Shown: positions 30,698 to 39,013 of the stretch, piece by piece
Layout: every line of letters starts with the position of its first letter
Position numbering within the stretch: position 1 is the stretch's first letter
Origin: an uncultured Thiohalocapsa sp.
GTDB taxonomy: Bacteria > Pseudomonadota > Gammaproteobacteria > Chromatiales > Chromatiaceae
Direction of reading: 5' to 3'
Assembly (NCBI RefSeq): GCF_913062725.1
Contig: NZ_CAJXWY010000001.1
Location: 59,742 to 123,741, forward strand
Length of the DNA: 64,000 nucleotides
Program-made: the position numbers and the translations under genes
Notes under the pieces: model-generated
Databases searched by the model: none
What the model saw: the letters and a program-made list of their open reading frames with translations, nothing else
Told to the model about the DNA's origin: nothing

Positions 30698-30931
30698 ATG
30701 GCCACAGTCAATTTCAGCGTGCCCGACGAGGTCAAAGCGGAATTCAACGCCCTGTTTGCAGGTGAGAACAAGAGCGCCGTGCTGACCGCTCTGATGCGGC
30801 AGGCGATTGAGGATAGACGGCGCCAGCAGCGGCGTGCAGCCGCGATCGATGCCTTGCTGGCGCTGCGCGCGGAGCAGCATCCGAGGTCGGATCAGGAGAT
30901 CCGCAGCGCCCGGGAGGATGGGCGCCCGTGA
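30698..30931 (+). CDS. vapB: VapB-type antitoxin (ribbon-helix-helix)
   Basis: This 77-residue protein starts MATVNFSVPDEVKAEFN, a beta-strand then helix typical of ribbon-helix-helix antitoxins, followed by KSAVLTALMRQAIEDRRR. The acidic/basic C-terminal tail probably wraps the toxin. Its stop overlaps the vapC GTG by four bases (GTGA), the common type II arrangement. The family is assigned from context and fold pattern. Confidence 0.75.
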   Translation: MATVNFSVPDEVKAEFNALFAGENKSAVLTALMRQAIEDRRRQQRRAAAIDALLALRAEQHPRSDQEIRSAREDGRP

Positions 30932-31362
30932 GGGCGGTGATCGATGCCAGTGTGGCAGTCAAGTGGGTCTTTCCTGACCCGCTGACCGAGCCGCACACTG
31001 ACCGGGCGCTCGACATCCTGGATGCGGTCCGCCAGGGCCGCATCGACGTGATCCAGCCAGTGCATTGGCTGTTAGAGACCACGGCCGTCGTGGTGCGCCT
31101 GAACCCGGATATCCTGCAGCGCGCGTCCGGCTTGCTCGATGCGCTGGAGCTTCAGGTCTGCGATGAGCATTCGGTGCTGCTGCGCGCGGCGCGGCTTGCC
31201 ACGGACCTGAACCATCACCTCTTCGACACCCTCTATCATGCCGTTGCACTGGAACGTGAGGCCACGCTCATTACCGCTGACGAACGTTATGCACGCAAGG
31301 CCAGCCCCCGGGGGCGGCTCGCATTCCTCGGGGACTTCGTCCTGGCGTCCCGGAGCGACTGA
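30928..31362 (+). CDS. vapC: VapC PIN-domain toxin
   Basis: This 144-residue PIN ribonuclease is likely to cut RNA and stop growth when unneutralised. Acidic active-site residues are visible in VIDASVAVKWV (Asp6), LLETTAVV, FDTLYHAVAL and LITADERY. GTG start within the vapB stop. It ends 37 bases before the convergent hflD. Confidence 0.85.
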   Translation: MRAVIDASVAVKWVFPDPLTEPHTDRALDILDAVRQGRIDVIQPVHWLLETTAVVVRLNPDILQRASGLLDALELQVCDEHSVLLRAARLATDLNHHLFDTLYHAVALEREATLITADERYARKASPRGRLAFLGDFVLASRSD

Positions 31363-31398
31363 GCTTTTCAACGCTCTGGCGGGGTCATTGACCCCTGC

Positions 31399-32028
31399 TC
31401 AGACGCGCTCGGTATCCCGCAGATAGGCGCGGGCGGCGTCCAGCATCCTGCGTCGGCCCAGCAGCACCTGCCAGCGGCTGCCGCCGCACTGGCGCCAGAG
31501 CAGGGCGGCGCGGATGCCGGCGAGGAGCAGGGCGCGGATGCGGTCCTGGTTGTCCGGGTTTTGCAGATAGAGGGGGTTGCCACGCACGATGATGCGCGGC
31601 GTGAGCTTGCTGATGGTGTCTTGATAGATGCCGGCGAGGCCCGCCAGCACTTCCCGGTCCAACAGCGGCAGGTCGCCGCGGGCGGCGGCGGCGCCCTGCA
31701 CGCGCCGGGCGATTTCCTGCTGCATCTTGCGCCGCCCGCCGAGATTGCGCTCGTGGCGCATCAGGGCGATGACATAGCGGGTGAGCTCCATCTCGCGCTG
31801 CGGCTCACCGGTGAGCTGCGCGACCACCTGGCGCGCGCCGGTGGCGACGGCGCCGGGCTCGCCATAGACCGATGCCACATCAGCGGCGTCGATCTGGAAC
31901 AGGCTGTAGATGCAGGGCTCCATCTGCGCCGAGTCCACGGTGCCGCGGTTGGCAATGCGCTGCACGCAGTAGGCGGCCTGATGCAGGCCGGCGAGTGCGA
32001 TGAGGCGGTCTTGGTCGGAGTGTTCCAT
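31399..32028 (-). CDS. hflD: HflD homologue
   Basis: This 209-residue helical protein matches HflD/YcfC, known in E. coli as a peripheral membrane protein affecting lambda lysogenisation. Markers are DRLIALAGLHQAAYCVQRIA at the N-terminus, ELTRYVIALMRHERNL, and RIRALLLAGIRAALLWRQCGGSRWQVLLGRRRM near the C-terminus. The ATG at 32028 lies about 150 bases downstream of mnmA, the conserved neighbour. In E. coli purB follows; here vapBC and acnA intervene. Confidence 0.9.
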   Translation of the reverse strand: MEHSDQDRLIALAGLHQAAYCVQRIANRGTVDSAQMEPCIYSLFQIDAADVASVYGEPGAVATGARQVVAQLTGEPQREMELTRYVIALMRHERNLGGRRKMQQEIARRVQGAAAARGDLPLLDREVLAGLAGIYQDTISKLTPRIIVRGNPLYLQNPDNQDRIRALLLAGIRAALLWRQCGGSRWQVLLGRRRMLDAARAYLRDTERV

Positions 32029-32179
32029 GGTGCGTGGCGAGTTGCGAGGGCGAGTGTGGAGGGCGTTGCGGGTGTCTGGCGCATCCGCCGGTCTGACGGA
32101 TATGGGGGCAGGGCCGGGGCAATCCGCAAGGGCAAGCGTCAAGCGTCCAGGCCGCCTGGGCCGGCGACGTCGGCGGGGC

Positions 32180-33280
32180 CTAAGCCGCCGCGGTGATCAC
32201 GGCACCGCCGAGGCATTCATCCCCAAGATAGAACACCACGGACTGCCCGGGCGTGACGGCGCGCTGCGGCTCGGCGAAGCGAACCCTGCACAGGGCCGTA
32301 TCGTACTCGACCAGGGTGCAGCGCTGCAGCGGCTGGCGGTGGCGCAGCCGACACAGGCAGGTGAACGGCAGCCGGTCTGCGGCTACCGGCGGTGCCCCCG
32401 CGATCCAGTGCAGCTGCTCACCGCACAGGCCCTGGGCGTAGAGCAGGGGATGTCGAGCCCCCTGGACGACAATCAGCGCGTTGCGCGCGGCGTCCTTGGC
32501 GGCGACGAACCAGGGCGCCTCGCCGGCCTCGCGCACGCCGCCGATGCCGAGCCCCGAGCGCTGGCCGATGGTGTACCAGGCGAGCCCACGGTGCTCGCCC
32601 AGGACCCGGCCTGCGGGTGTCTCGATGGGGCCTGGGTCATCCGCAAGCCAGCGCGCCAGGAAGTCCGCAAAGCGGCGCTCGCCGATGAAGCAGATGCCGG
32701 TGCTGTCCTTCTTGCCCGCATTCGCAAGCCCCAGCCCGCGGGCGATGCCGCGGACATCCGCCTTGGTGAGGTCCGCCAGCGGGAACAGTGCGTGCTGGAG
32801 CTGGTGCTGTGTGAGCCGATGCAGGAAGTAGGTCTGGTCCTTGGCCGCATCCCGGGCGCGCCCGAGGCGGCTGCCCGCTGCGCCGTGGGTGACCCGGGCA
32901 TAGTGGCCGGTGCCGATCCACTCGGCCCCCAGGTCCAGCGCGTGGTCCAGGAAGGCGCGGAACTTGATCTCGCTGTTGCAGAGCACGTCCGGGTTCGGGG
33001 TGCGCAGCGCGCGGTATTCGGCGAGGAAGGCGGCGAACACGCGGTCCCAGTATTCGGCGGCGAAGTTGACGGTTCTGAGCGGGATGCCGAGCTGATCGGC
33101 CGCGGCCTGCGCGTCGGCCAGATCCTCGGCGGCCGAGCAATAGCCGGGCGCGTCGTCCTCCTCCCAGTTCTTCATGAACAGGCCTTCCACCGCGTAGCCC
33201 TGACGCCGCAGCAGGTGCGCCGCGACGGCGGAGTCGACGCCGCCGGAGAGGCCGACGATGACGCGGGGGCTGGAGATCAG
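32180..33280 (-). CDS. mnmA: tRNA-specific 2-thiouridylase MnmA (apparent CTG start)
   Basis: MnmA adds the 2-thio group to wobble U34 of Lys/Glu/Gln tRNAs, receiving sulfur through the Tus/Isc relay. The PP-loop GLSGGVDSAVAA starts at about residue 10, and MKNWEEDD follows. The two catalytic cysteines are in PDVLCNSEIKF and STGICFIGERRF. The frame has no ATG, GTG or TTG before the PP-loop. A CTG at 33278-33280 sits 7 bases after a perfect GAGGAG, giving 366 residues, the normal family length. The GTG at 33190 would remove the PP-loop and is rejected. Start-codon choice is inferred. Confidence 0.9.
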   Translation of the reverse strand: MISSPRVIVGLSGGVDSAVAAHLLRRQGYAVEGLFMKNWEEDDAPGYCSAAEDLADAQAAADQLGIPLRTVNFAAEYWDRVFAAFLAEYRALRTPNPDVLCNSEIKFRAFLDHALDLGAEWIGTGHYARVTHGAAGSRLGRARDAAKDQTYFLHRLTQHQLQHALFPLADLTKADVRGIARGLGLANAGKKDSTGICFIGERRFADFLARWLADDPGPIETPAGRVLGEHRGLAWYTIGQRSGLGIGGVREAGEAPWFVAAKDAARNALIVVQGARHPLLYAQGLCGEQLHWIAGAPPVAADRLPFTCLCRLRHRQPLQRCTLVEYDTALCRVRFAEPQRAVTPGQSVVFYLGDECLGGAVITAAA

Positions 33281-33287
33281 GGGGTTG

Positions 33288-33293
33288 CTCCTC
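33288..33293 (-). promoter_or_regulatory. mnmA: Shine-Dalgarno sequence deciding the mnmA start
   Basis: GAGGAG on the minus strand lies 7 bases before the CTG proposed as the mnmA initiator. No other in-frame ATG, GTG or TTG is correctly spaced from it before the PP-loop. Confidence 0.6.
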
Positions 33294-33387
33294 GAAGGTC
33301 GGCAGGCGCACGCTCACCGGCGCCAGCTTACGCTCGTTGAGCACCTACATGAAATAGTGTTGGAGGACCAGCGACATGCAGGGCGTG

Positions 33388-33412
33388 GGCCGGCGGCGTT
33401 GCGCCGCCGGCC
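33388..33412 (-). terminator. Strong hairpin after the hydrogenase operon (no U-tract)
   Basis: A perfect 11-base inverted repeat (33388-33398 with 33402-33412, loop of three) lies 12 bases after the hynL stop. No T-run follows on the minus strand, so it is not a standard intrinsic terminator. It could stabilise the operon mRNA 3' end or slow transcription into mnmA. Confidence 0.5.
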
Positions 33413-33424
33413 GGGGCGTGGGTC

Positions 33425-35173
33425 TCAGCTCACCTTGATCTCGATGGACTCGCCGGTCTCGGGGTCGGCCAGGTGCACGGCGCAAGCGATGCAGGGGTCG
33501 AAGGAGTGGATGGTGCGCAGGATCTCGATGGGCTGCTTGGGATCATGCAGCTGGGTGTTGTGCTGCAGGGCGGCCTCGTAGGCGCCGGGGACGCCCTCGG
33601 GATCGCGGGGGCCGGCGTTCCAGGTGGAGGGGACCACCGCCTGGTAGTTGGCGATCTTCTCGTCCTCGATGACGATCCAATGCCCGAGCGCGCCGCGCGG
33701 GGCCTCCATGAAACCGGCACCCTGGGCCCGCTTGGGCCAGCTGGACGGCTGCCACAGGGCCTCGGCGAAGGTCTTGCTGTCGCCGCCTTTGACGTTGGCG
33801 ATGAGCTGGTCGTACCAGCCCTGCATGGCGTCGGCGACGATCTGAGACTCCAGCGTCCGCGCGGCGGTGCGCCCGAGGGTGGAGAAGAGCGCGTCCACCG
33901 GCAGCCCGAGCTGCGCCATGGTCGAGTCCACCAGCTCCTTGGCTTGTGGATGGGCTTGGGCGCTGGTGTCGGCGTAGAGCAGCAGCATGCGCGCCAGCGG
34001 GCCGACCTCCACGGATGCGTTGTTCCAGCGCGGGGACTTGAGCCAGGAGTAGCCGTCCTGCACGTCGAGCTGCTTGTAGGGCGGTTTCACGCCGCCGCGC
34101 CTGTCGTATTCCAGATTGGTCTCGCCGGCGTAGGGGTGCAGGCCGGCCTCGTTGCCCGCGTCGTATTCGTACCAGGAGTGGGCGATGAACTCCTGGATCT
34201 CGCCGTCGGCATGGAGGTCCACCGGCTGGATGTTGCCGAGGTCCCGGTTGAGAATGGCCCCGCGCGGGAACAGGAAGTCGGCCGTATTGCGCAGGCTGCC
34301 GCCGGACATGGGCAGGTCGCCGTAGCAGAGGAAGTTGCCGAGCCCTTCGCCGCGCTCGGCCCAGTCCTTGTAGAAGCTTGCGATGGCAATGGTGTCCGGC
34401 ACATACACCTGGGCCACGAATTGCTGCATCAGCTTGATCAGATCCTGCACCTGGGCCAGCTTCTTGGCGTTGATGGCCGAGTCCGAGTTCAGATCGATGG
34501 GGGAGGTGAGCCCGCCGACGACGAAGTTCGGGTGCGGATTCTTGCCGCCGAAGATGGCGTGCAGCTTGGCCGCCTCCCGCTGCCAGCCGAGCGCTTCCAG
34601 GTAATGCGCCACCGCCATCAGGTTGGCCTCCGGCGGCAGCTTGTAGGCGGGGTGGCCCCAATAGCCGTTGGCGAAGATGCCGAGCTGGCCGGACTCCACG
34701 AAGCCCTTGATGCGCTGTTGCACATCGGCGAAATAACCCGGTGAAGACTTGGGCCAGCGGCTGATGCTCTGCGCCAGCTCTGAAGTCGCCTTGGGGTCGG
34801 CGCGCAAGCTCGAGACCACATCCACCCAGTCCAGCGCGTGCAGGTGATAGAAGTGCATCACATGATCGTGGATGTACTGGGCGCCGATCATCATGTTGCG
34901 AATCAGCTGCGCATTCGGCGGTACGTCCACGCCGAGGGCGTCCTCCACCGAGCGCACCGACGCTACGCCGTGCACCAGGGTGCAGACGCCGCAGATGCGC
35001 TGGGCATAGGCCCAGGCGTCGCGCGGGTCCCGTCCCTTCAGGATGGTCTCGATGCCGCGCACCATGGTGCCGGAGGAGTAGGCTTGGGCGATATTCTGTC
35101 CATCCATTTCCGCCTCGATGCGCAGATGGCCCTCGATGCGGGTGATGGGGTCGACGACGACGCGTTGGTTCAT
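33425..35173 (-). CDS. hynL: [NiFe] hydrogenase large subunit (HynL type)
   Basis: This 582-residue subunit carries the NiFe(CN)2CO active site. The N-terminal Ni ligands are Cys61 and Cys64 in RICGVCT, and the C-terminal pair is Cys561 and Cys564 in DPCIACAVH. Fifteen residues after His567 would be removed by the maturation protease. It is the last gene of the hynS-isp1-isp2-hynL operon; its ATG overlaps the isp2 stop (ATGA). Having Isp genes between the small and large subunits is characteristic of the Thiocapsa/Allochromatium stable hydrogenase. Export would occur with HynS through the Tat pathway. Confidence 0.95.
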   Translation of the reverse strand: MNQRVVVDPITRIEGHLRIEAEMDGQNIAQAYSSGTMVRGIETILKGRDPRDAWAYAQRICGVCTLVHGVASVRSVEDALGVDVPPNAQLIRNMMIGAQYIHDHVMHFYHLHALDWVDVVSSLRADPKATSELAQSISRWPKSSPGYFADVQQRIKGFVESGQLGIFANGYWGHPAYKLPPEANLMAVAHYLEALGWQREAAKLHAIFGGKNPHPNFVVGGLTSPIDLNSDSAINAKKLAQVQDLIKLMQQFVAQVYVPDTIAIASFYKDWAERGEGLGNFLCYGDLPMSGGSLRNTADFLFPRGAILNRDLGNIQPVDLHADGEIQEFIAHSWYEYDAGNEAGLHPYAGETNLEYDRRGGVKPPYKQLDVQDGYSWLKSPRWNNASVEVGPLARMLLLYADTSAQAHPQAKELVDSTMAQLGLPVDALFSTLGRTAARTLESQIVADAMQGWYDQLIANVKGGDSKTFAEALWQPSSWPKRAQGAGFMEAPRGALGHWIVIEDEKIANYQAVVPSTWNAGPRDPEGVPGAYEAALQHNTQLHDPKQPIEILRTIHSFDPCIACAVHLADPETGESIEIKVS

Positions 35174-36555
35174 GCGTGAGTACCCTCGTCACTCTCCACA
35201 AGGTGGTCGGCGATGAGCTCTGTCAGGCCGATCACGGGGATGTCCATGGTGAACTCTTCCAGCCCTTCCTCGAGCTGGGTGCGGCAGGTGGCGCACATGG
35301 TCACCATGCGGTCCGGCTCCACCTCTTCGATCTGTGCCTTCTTCTTCTTGAAGGCGGCAAGCTTCAGCGCCTCGGCGCGCTCGTTGGACGAGACGCCGCC
35401 GCCGGCCCCGCAGCACCACTGCATCTTGCCGTGCTCCTTCAGGTCGACGAAGTTCTCCGCCACCAGATCCATCAGGTTGCGCTGCTGCTGGATCACACCG
35501 CTCTTGCGCGCCAGGTTGCAGGGGTCGTGCAGCGACAGCCTGTCGTCCTCCCTGCCCTCGGTCTTGATGCGCCCGTCGGCGCGCAGTTGGTCCAGCACCT
35601 CAATGATGTGGAACACCTTGAACGGATAGGCGCGCTTGATGGCGTTGGGGCCTTCCCAGCGGATGGCGGTATAGGCGTGACCGCACTCGGGGCTGATGAC
35701 GTTCTTCACGTCCAGGGCTTCGGCGGCGTCCACCACCCGCTGCACCAGCACCGCAGCGATGTCCTTGGAGCCGATCTGAATGCCCGCGTTGGTGGCCTCG
35801 AAGCACTGCTGGCTCAGGGTCCAGCTGACACCGGCATGGGCGAAGATCTTGGTCAGCGCTTCCAGATATTCCGGGAAGTTGATGATCTCCATGGAGGACA
35901 GCAACACCAGATAGTCGGCGCCCTGTTTGTCGATGGGCACCTCCAGGCCGGTGGATTGCTCCACATGCCTGATTTGCACATCCAGCGTCTTCCACTTGAG
36001 CCCCATGGGGCTGCCGGTATTGACGGCGCGCACCGAGGCGGCGACGAGCCCCTCCGGCGAGTGGCCGGAGGCCACCTGGCCTTCGCGGGCCTTGCGGATC
36101 ATGTACTGGATGTCATTGCCGACGGGGCACACCATGGAGCAGCGCCCGCACATGGTGCAGGAGTCGTACAGCAGGGGCTCCCATTCGGCGAGCATCTCGT
36201 CGGTGACCTGCTTGCCCGCAAAGTGCTTGTCCAGACCGAGCTTGTCCAGCGGCAGCTTTTCTCGAAGCACCCCCTTGAGCTTGCCCCAGAAGGTGAACTC
36301 CTGCTCCCACAGGATGCGCATGGGCTCCAGCTTGTGGATGGGGGTGTACTTCGGGTCCCCGGTCTCGACGAAGAACGGGCAGGCGGTGGCGCAGAGCCCG
36401 CAGTGCACGCAGCTGGAGAAGAAGGACGCGACGGGGGCGTCCATCTCTTCGCGCAGCGCATTCAGCCCGCGCGCCAAGGAGAAGCCACCGGCGGCTTGCG
36501 TGGTGCCGCTGCTCTCAGGCAGGTCGGCCCCGGGTGTGAGCACGGCTTCGGTCAT
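35170..36555 (-). CDS. isp2: Isp2: HdrD-like iron-sulfur electron-transfer protein
   Basis: The 461-residue cytoplasmic protein has two 4Fe-4S motifs, CVHCGLCATACP (Cys49, 52, 55, 59) and CTMCGRCSMVCP (Cys133, 136, 139, 143). Two CCG-type domains are marked by CNLARKSG, CCGAGGG and CATCRTQLEE. This resembles heterodisulfide reductase subunit D and DsrK. With the membrane cytochrome Isp1 it probably passes electrons between HynSL and a membrane quinone or cytoplasmic thiol/disulfide carrier. Start and stop both overlap neighbours by ATGA. Confidence 0.92.
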   Translation of the reverse strand: MTEAVLTPGADLPESSGTTQAAGGFSLARGLNALREEMDAPVASFFSSCVHCGLCATACPFFVETGDPKYTPIHKLEPMRILWEQEFTFWGKLKGVLREKLPLDKLGLDKHFAGKQVTDEMLAEWEPLLYDSCTMCGRCSMVCPVGNDIQYMIRKAREGQVASGHSPEGLVAASVRAVNTGSPMGLKWKTLDVQIRHVEQSTGLEVPIDKQGADYLVLLSSMEIINFPEYLEALTKIFAHAGVSWTLSQQCFEATNAGIQIGSKDIAAVLVQRVVDAAEALDVKNVISPECGHAYTAIRWEGPNAIKRAYPFKVFHIIEVLDQLRADGRIKTEGREDDRLSLHDPCNLARKSGVIQQQRNLMDLVAENFVDLKEHGKMQWCCGAGGGVSSNERAEALKLAAFKKKKAQIEEVEPDRMVTMCATCRTQLEEGLEEFTMDIPVIGLTELIADHLVESDEGTHA

Positions 36556-37211
36556 GACTGGACCCCCTTACGGCCGAACGTGGCGCCGTTGTAGTAGCGT
36601 GCGACGAAGGCCGTGAACATGTGCGTGAGCTTGGTGAACGGCAGCACCACCAGGAAGATCTCGGCCGCCAGGATGTGGATGCCGAGCGCCAGCGGATAGG
36701 GGTTGATGAGGCGGTGATAGGCGAGATAGCCCGTGATCATCACCAGGAAGGTCACACCCCAGATCAGGTAGTCCTCCGGCGTGGACAGAAAGCGCTTGAC
36801 CGGATGCGCCAGGCGGTGCACCAGGGCCGCCAGCAGACCCAGGATGGTAATCGCCGTGATCGCATCGACCACCGGATTCGGCAGGGCCGGCCAGGCGATG
36901 CCGAAGGTGGACTTGATCAGCTCCACGTGCGGGATGAACAGGAGCAGCGCGACGATGAAGCCGATGTGCCACACCATGCCCACCACCACATCGAAGGGCG
37001 CGGCCTTGAAGGTGCCGGGGTCGGGCTCGAAGCGCTTGTACATGGTGCGCAGGCCACCCAGCGCGGCGCTGCCGCGGGGGGCGGCGTAGTTGTGCGCGCG
37101 CCCCAGGGCCAGAATCTCCACCAGCCGCACCAGCACACCGAGTGCGAACACGGCCAGGGCCGCCTGGAACAGCGGACCCTTGGTGAGCATCAGGAACTCC
37201 ACAGCGGTCAT
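36552..37211 (-). CDS. isp1: Isp1: b-type cytochrome membrane subunit
   Basis: The 219-residue protein has about five membrane spans, with the first at residues 12-33. Histidines suitable for haem b ligation are visible in VWHIGFIVALLLFIPHVEL and in LVHRLAHPVKRFL. It resembles NarI/DsrM-type cytochromes. It sits between hynS and isp2 with ATGA overlaps on both sides, and is expected to anchor the hydrogenase complex and transfer electrons across the membrane. Confidence 0.9.
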   Translation of the reverse strand: MTAVEFLMLTKGPLFQAALAVFALGVLVRLVEILALGRAHNYAAPRGSAALGGLRTMYKRFEPDPGTFKAAPFDVVVGMVWHIGFIVALLLFIPHVELIKSTFGIAWPALPNPVVDAITAITILGLLAALVHRLAHPVKRFLSTPEDYLIWGVTFLVMITGYLAYHRLINPYPLALGIHILAAEIFLVVLPFTKLTHMFTAFVARYYNGATFGRKGVQS

Positions 37212-38347
37212 AGCTTCTGCTCCAGCTCTTCAGCGGTGACGGTCTGGTGTTGCTTGGCGGCACCCTTCGCCTGGCTGCGGGCCAGCAGACCGACGCCGGC
37301 ACCGACGGCGACACCGGCCGCACCGGCGGCGAGCAGCATGTCGCCGGAATTGCCCGGTGGCACCGACAGGGCGTCGTAGAAGCCCCCGGCGTCCCAGAAA
37401 TCGGGCTCCGAGCAGCCCAGGCAGGGCGCCCCGGCCTCCACCGGCCAGCTCGTGCCGCCGTTCCACTTCATGGTGGCACAGGCGTTGTAGGTCATGGGGC
37501 CCTTGCAGCCGAGGCGATACAGGCACCAGCCCTTCTTGGCGCCCTCGTCGTCGAAGGTTTCCGCAAACAGGCCCTTGTCATAGAACGGCCGCCGGTAGCA
37601 GCGGTCGTGGATGGACTGACCGAAGAAGGCCAGCGGGCGGTTGTATTGATCCAGCTCCGGCAGCTTGCCGAAGGTGAGGTACTGCGCCAGCACGCCGGTG
37701 ATGACCATGGGCAGCGGCGGGCAGCCGGAGACATTGATGACGGGCTTGTCCTTCACCAGGTCCTGCACCGCCACGGCCCCGGAGGGGTTCGGGCTCGCCT
37801 TGGGCAAGCCGCCGAAGGCGGCGCAGCTGCCAACGGCGATGACGGCGGCGGCGTCGGCGACGGTTTCCATCAGCATGTCATAGTTGCTGATGCCGGCGAT
37901 GGTGCTGTAGCCGGGATTGGCCCCGGGGCCGGGCAGGGAGCCGTCCACCACCACCAGATACTCGCCGGCATTGGCGTGCATGGCGGCTTCGCGCGCGTGC
38001 TCGGCGGCATCGCCGGCGGCGGCCTGCAGCGTGTGGTGATAGTCCAGGCTGATGGTGTCCAGGATCAGATTCTCCACCGTCGGCGAGAAGCTGCGGGTGA
38101 GAGACTCGGTGCAGCCGGTGCACTCCTGGAAGGAGAGCCAGATCACCGACGGCCGCCGCGCGCTTTCCAACGCCGCGGCGATGGCCGGCGCCATGCTCGG
38201 CGGCAGCGCCATCATGCTGGCGGTGGCGGCGCAAAATTTCAGAAAACCACGGCGGGAGACGCCGTTGCGGCGCAGACTCTCGCCGAGTGTCGCTTGCCGG
38301 GCCGGCGCGGGCCGCCCATCCGGCCGATGCGGGCTTGCTGTGACCAT
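37208..38347 (-). CDS. hynS: [NiFe] hydrogenase small subunit (HynS type)
   Basis: The 379-residue protein opens with a twin-arginine signal (SRRGFLKF, then a hydrophobic MMALPPSMAPAIAAALES). The mature part contains the Fe-S cluster motifs: proximal ECTGCTES, GSCAAFGG and SGCPPLPM, then DRCYRRP, GWCLYRLGCKGP and GAPCLGCSEP for medial and distal clusters. A C-terminal hydrophobic segment (LLAAGAAGVAVGAGVGLLA) may anchor it. Tandem ATGs at 38350 and 38347 follow AGGAGG (38352-38357), and the second has the better spacing. It is the first gene of the operon. Confidence 0.94.
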   Translation of the reverse strand: MVTASPHRPDGRPAPARQATLGESLRRNGVSRRGFLKFCAATASMMALPPSMAPAIAAALESARRPSVIWLSFQECTGCTESLTRSFSPTVENLILDTISLDYHHTLQAAAGDAAEHAREAAMHANAGEYLVVVDGSLPGPGANPGYSTIAGISNYDMLMETVADAAAVIAVGSCAAFGGLPKASPNPSGAVAVQDLVKDKPVINVSGCPPLPMVITGVLAQYLTFGKLPELDQYNRPLAFFGQSIHDRCYRRPFYDKGLFAETFDDEGAKKGWCLYRLGCKGPMTYNACATMKWNGGTSWPVEAGAPCLGCSEPDFWDAGGFYDALSVPPGNSGDMLLAAGAAGVAVGAGVGLLARSQAKGAAKQHQTVTAEELEQKL

Positions 38348-38487
38348 CATTCCTCCTGCTGTTTGAGGGACAGGCAATCCCTTGCCGGACGTAAAAAAGC
38401 TGGCGGACGGGCCGCCTCTGCGTGACGCCGATGCATCGGCACCCCGCCGCGCCTCATCGGGCGCCCGGCACGCCGGCGCATGGGCGC

Positions 38488-38928
38488 TCAGTCGCCCGGC
38501 GCAGGGTTGGCGTCCGGGGCCGAGAGTCTGGCATCGAGGGCCGCCAGGGCGTCGCTCAGATCTGCCGGCTGGCTGCGCAGCAGCCGCGGCGCATGGTCCA
38601 CTTCCAGGTGCAGGGCGACCCGCTGACCGTCGGTATTCAGGTACTCCACCACCCAGACACCGCTGAAGGCGGTCTCTTGGATGCGGGTGGGCCCGAGTGC
38701 ATCGACGCTGGCGGTGACTTCGCCGCTGCCCAGCAGGGTCATGAGCCGCTCCTCATCCCCCGGACCAAAGGGCATGGCGCCGAGGTCGATCTGCGTCGGC
38801 TCGCCACCTTGGATGAGCTGCGCCAAGGCGTGGCGGACCTGGCTCAGCACCGGCAGTGCATTGCCGTAAGCGACCGGGGCCGCCGGCTCGCCCTCCACCT
38901 TGATCGGGATGTCCCCGATGGATGCCAT
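38488..38928 (-). CDS. hupH: HupH-like hydrogenase maturation/expression protein (single domain)
   Basis: This 146-residue protein carries one HupH C-terminal type domain, seen in LLGSGEVTASVD, then RIQETAFSGVWVVEYL, spaced as in HyaF/HupH. Classical HupH/HyaF proteins are about 280 residues with two such units, so this is a short form. The ATG at 38928 follows GGGAG. It lies 140 bases upstream of hynS on the same strand. The specific role in small-subunit or Fe-S maturation is inferred from the family. Confidence 0.75.
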   Translation of the reverse strand: MASIGDIPIKVEGEPAAPVAYGNALPVLSQVRHALAQLIQGGEPTQIDLGAMPFGPGDEERLMTLLGSGEVTASVDALGPTRIQETAFSGVWVVEYLNTDGQRVALHLEVDHAPRLLRSQPADLSDALAALDARLSAPDANPAPGD

Positions 38929-39013
38929 GTCATGCTCCCATATCGCTATTTGATAATTTTAGTTGAATCTAATTGTGCGGGCTTTGACCCAAGGCAGTGT
39001 CTGCGGGCCCATA

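Noticed and set aside
33388..33412. Hairpin as intrinsic terminator of the hydrogenase operon
   Set aside because: The stem is perfect but neither strand has the required T-run, so I kept it only as a hairpin.
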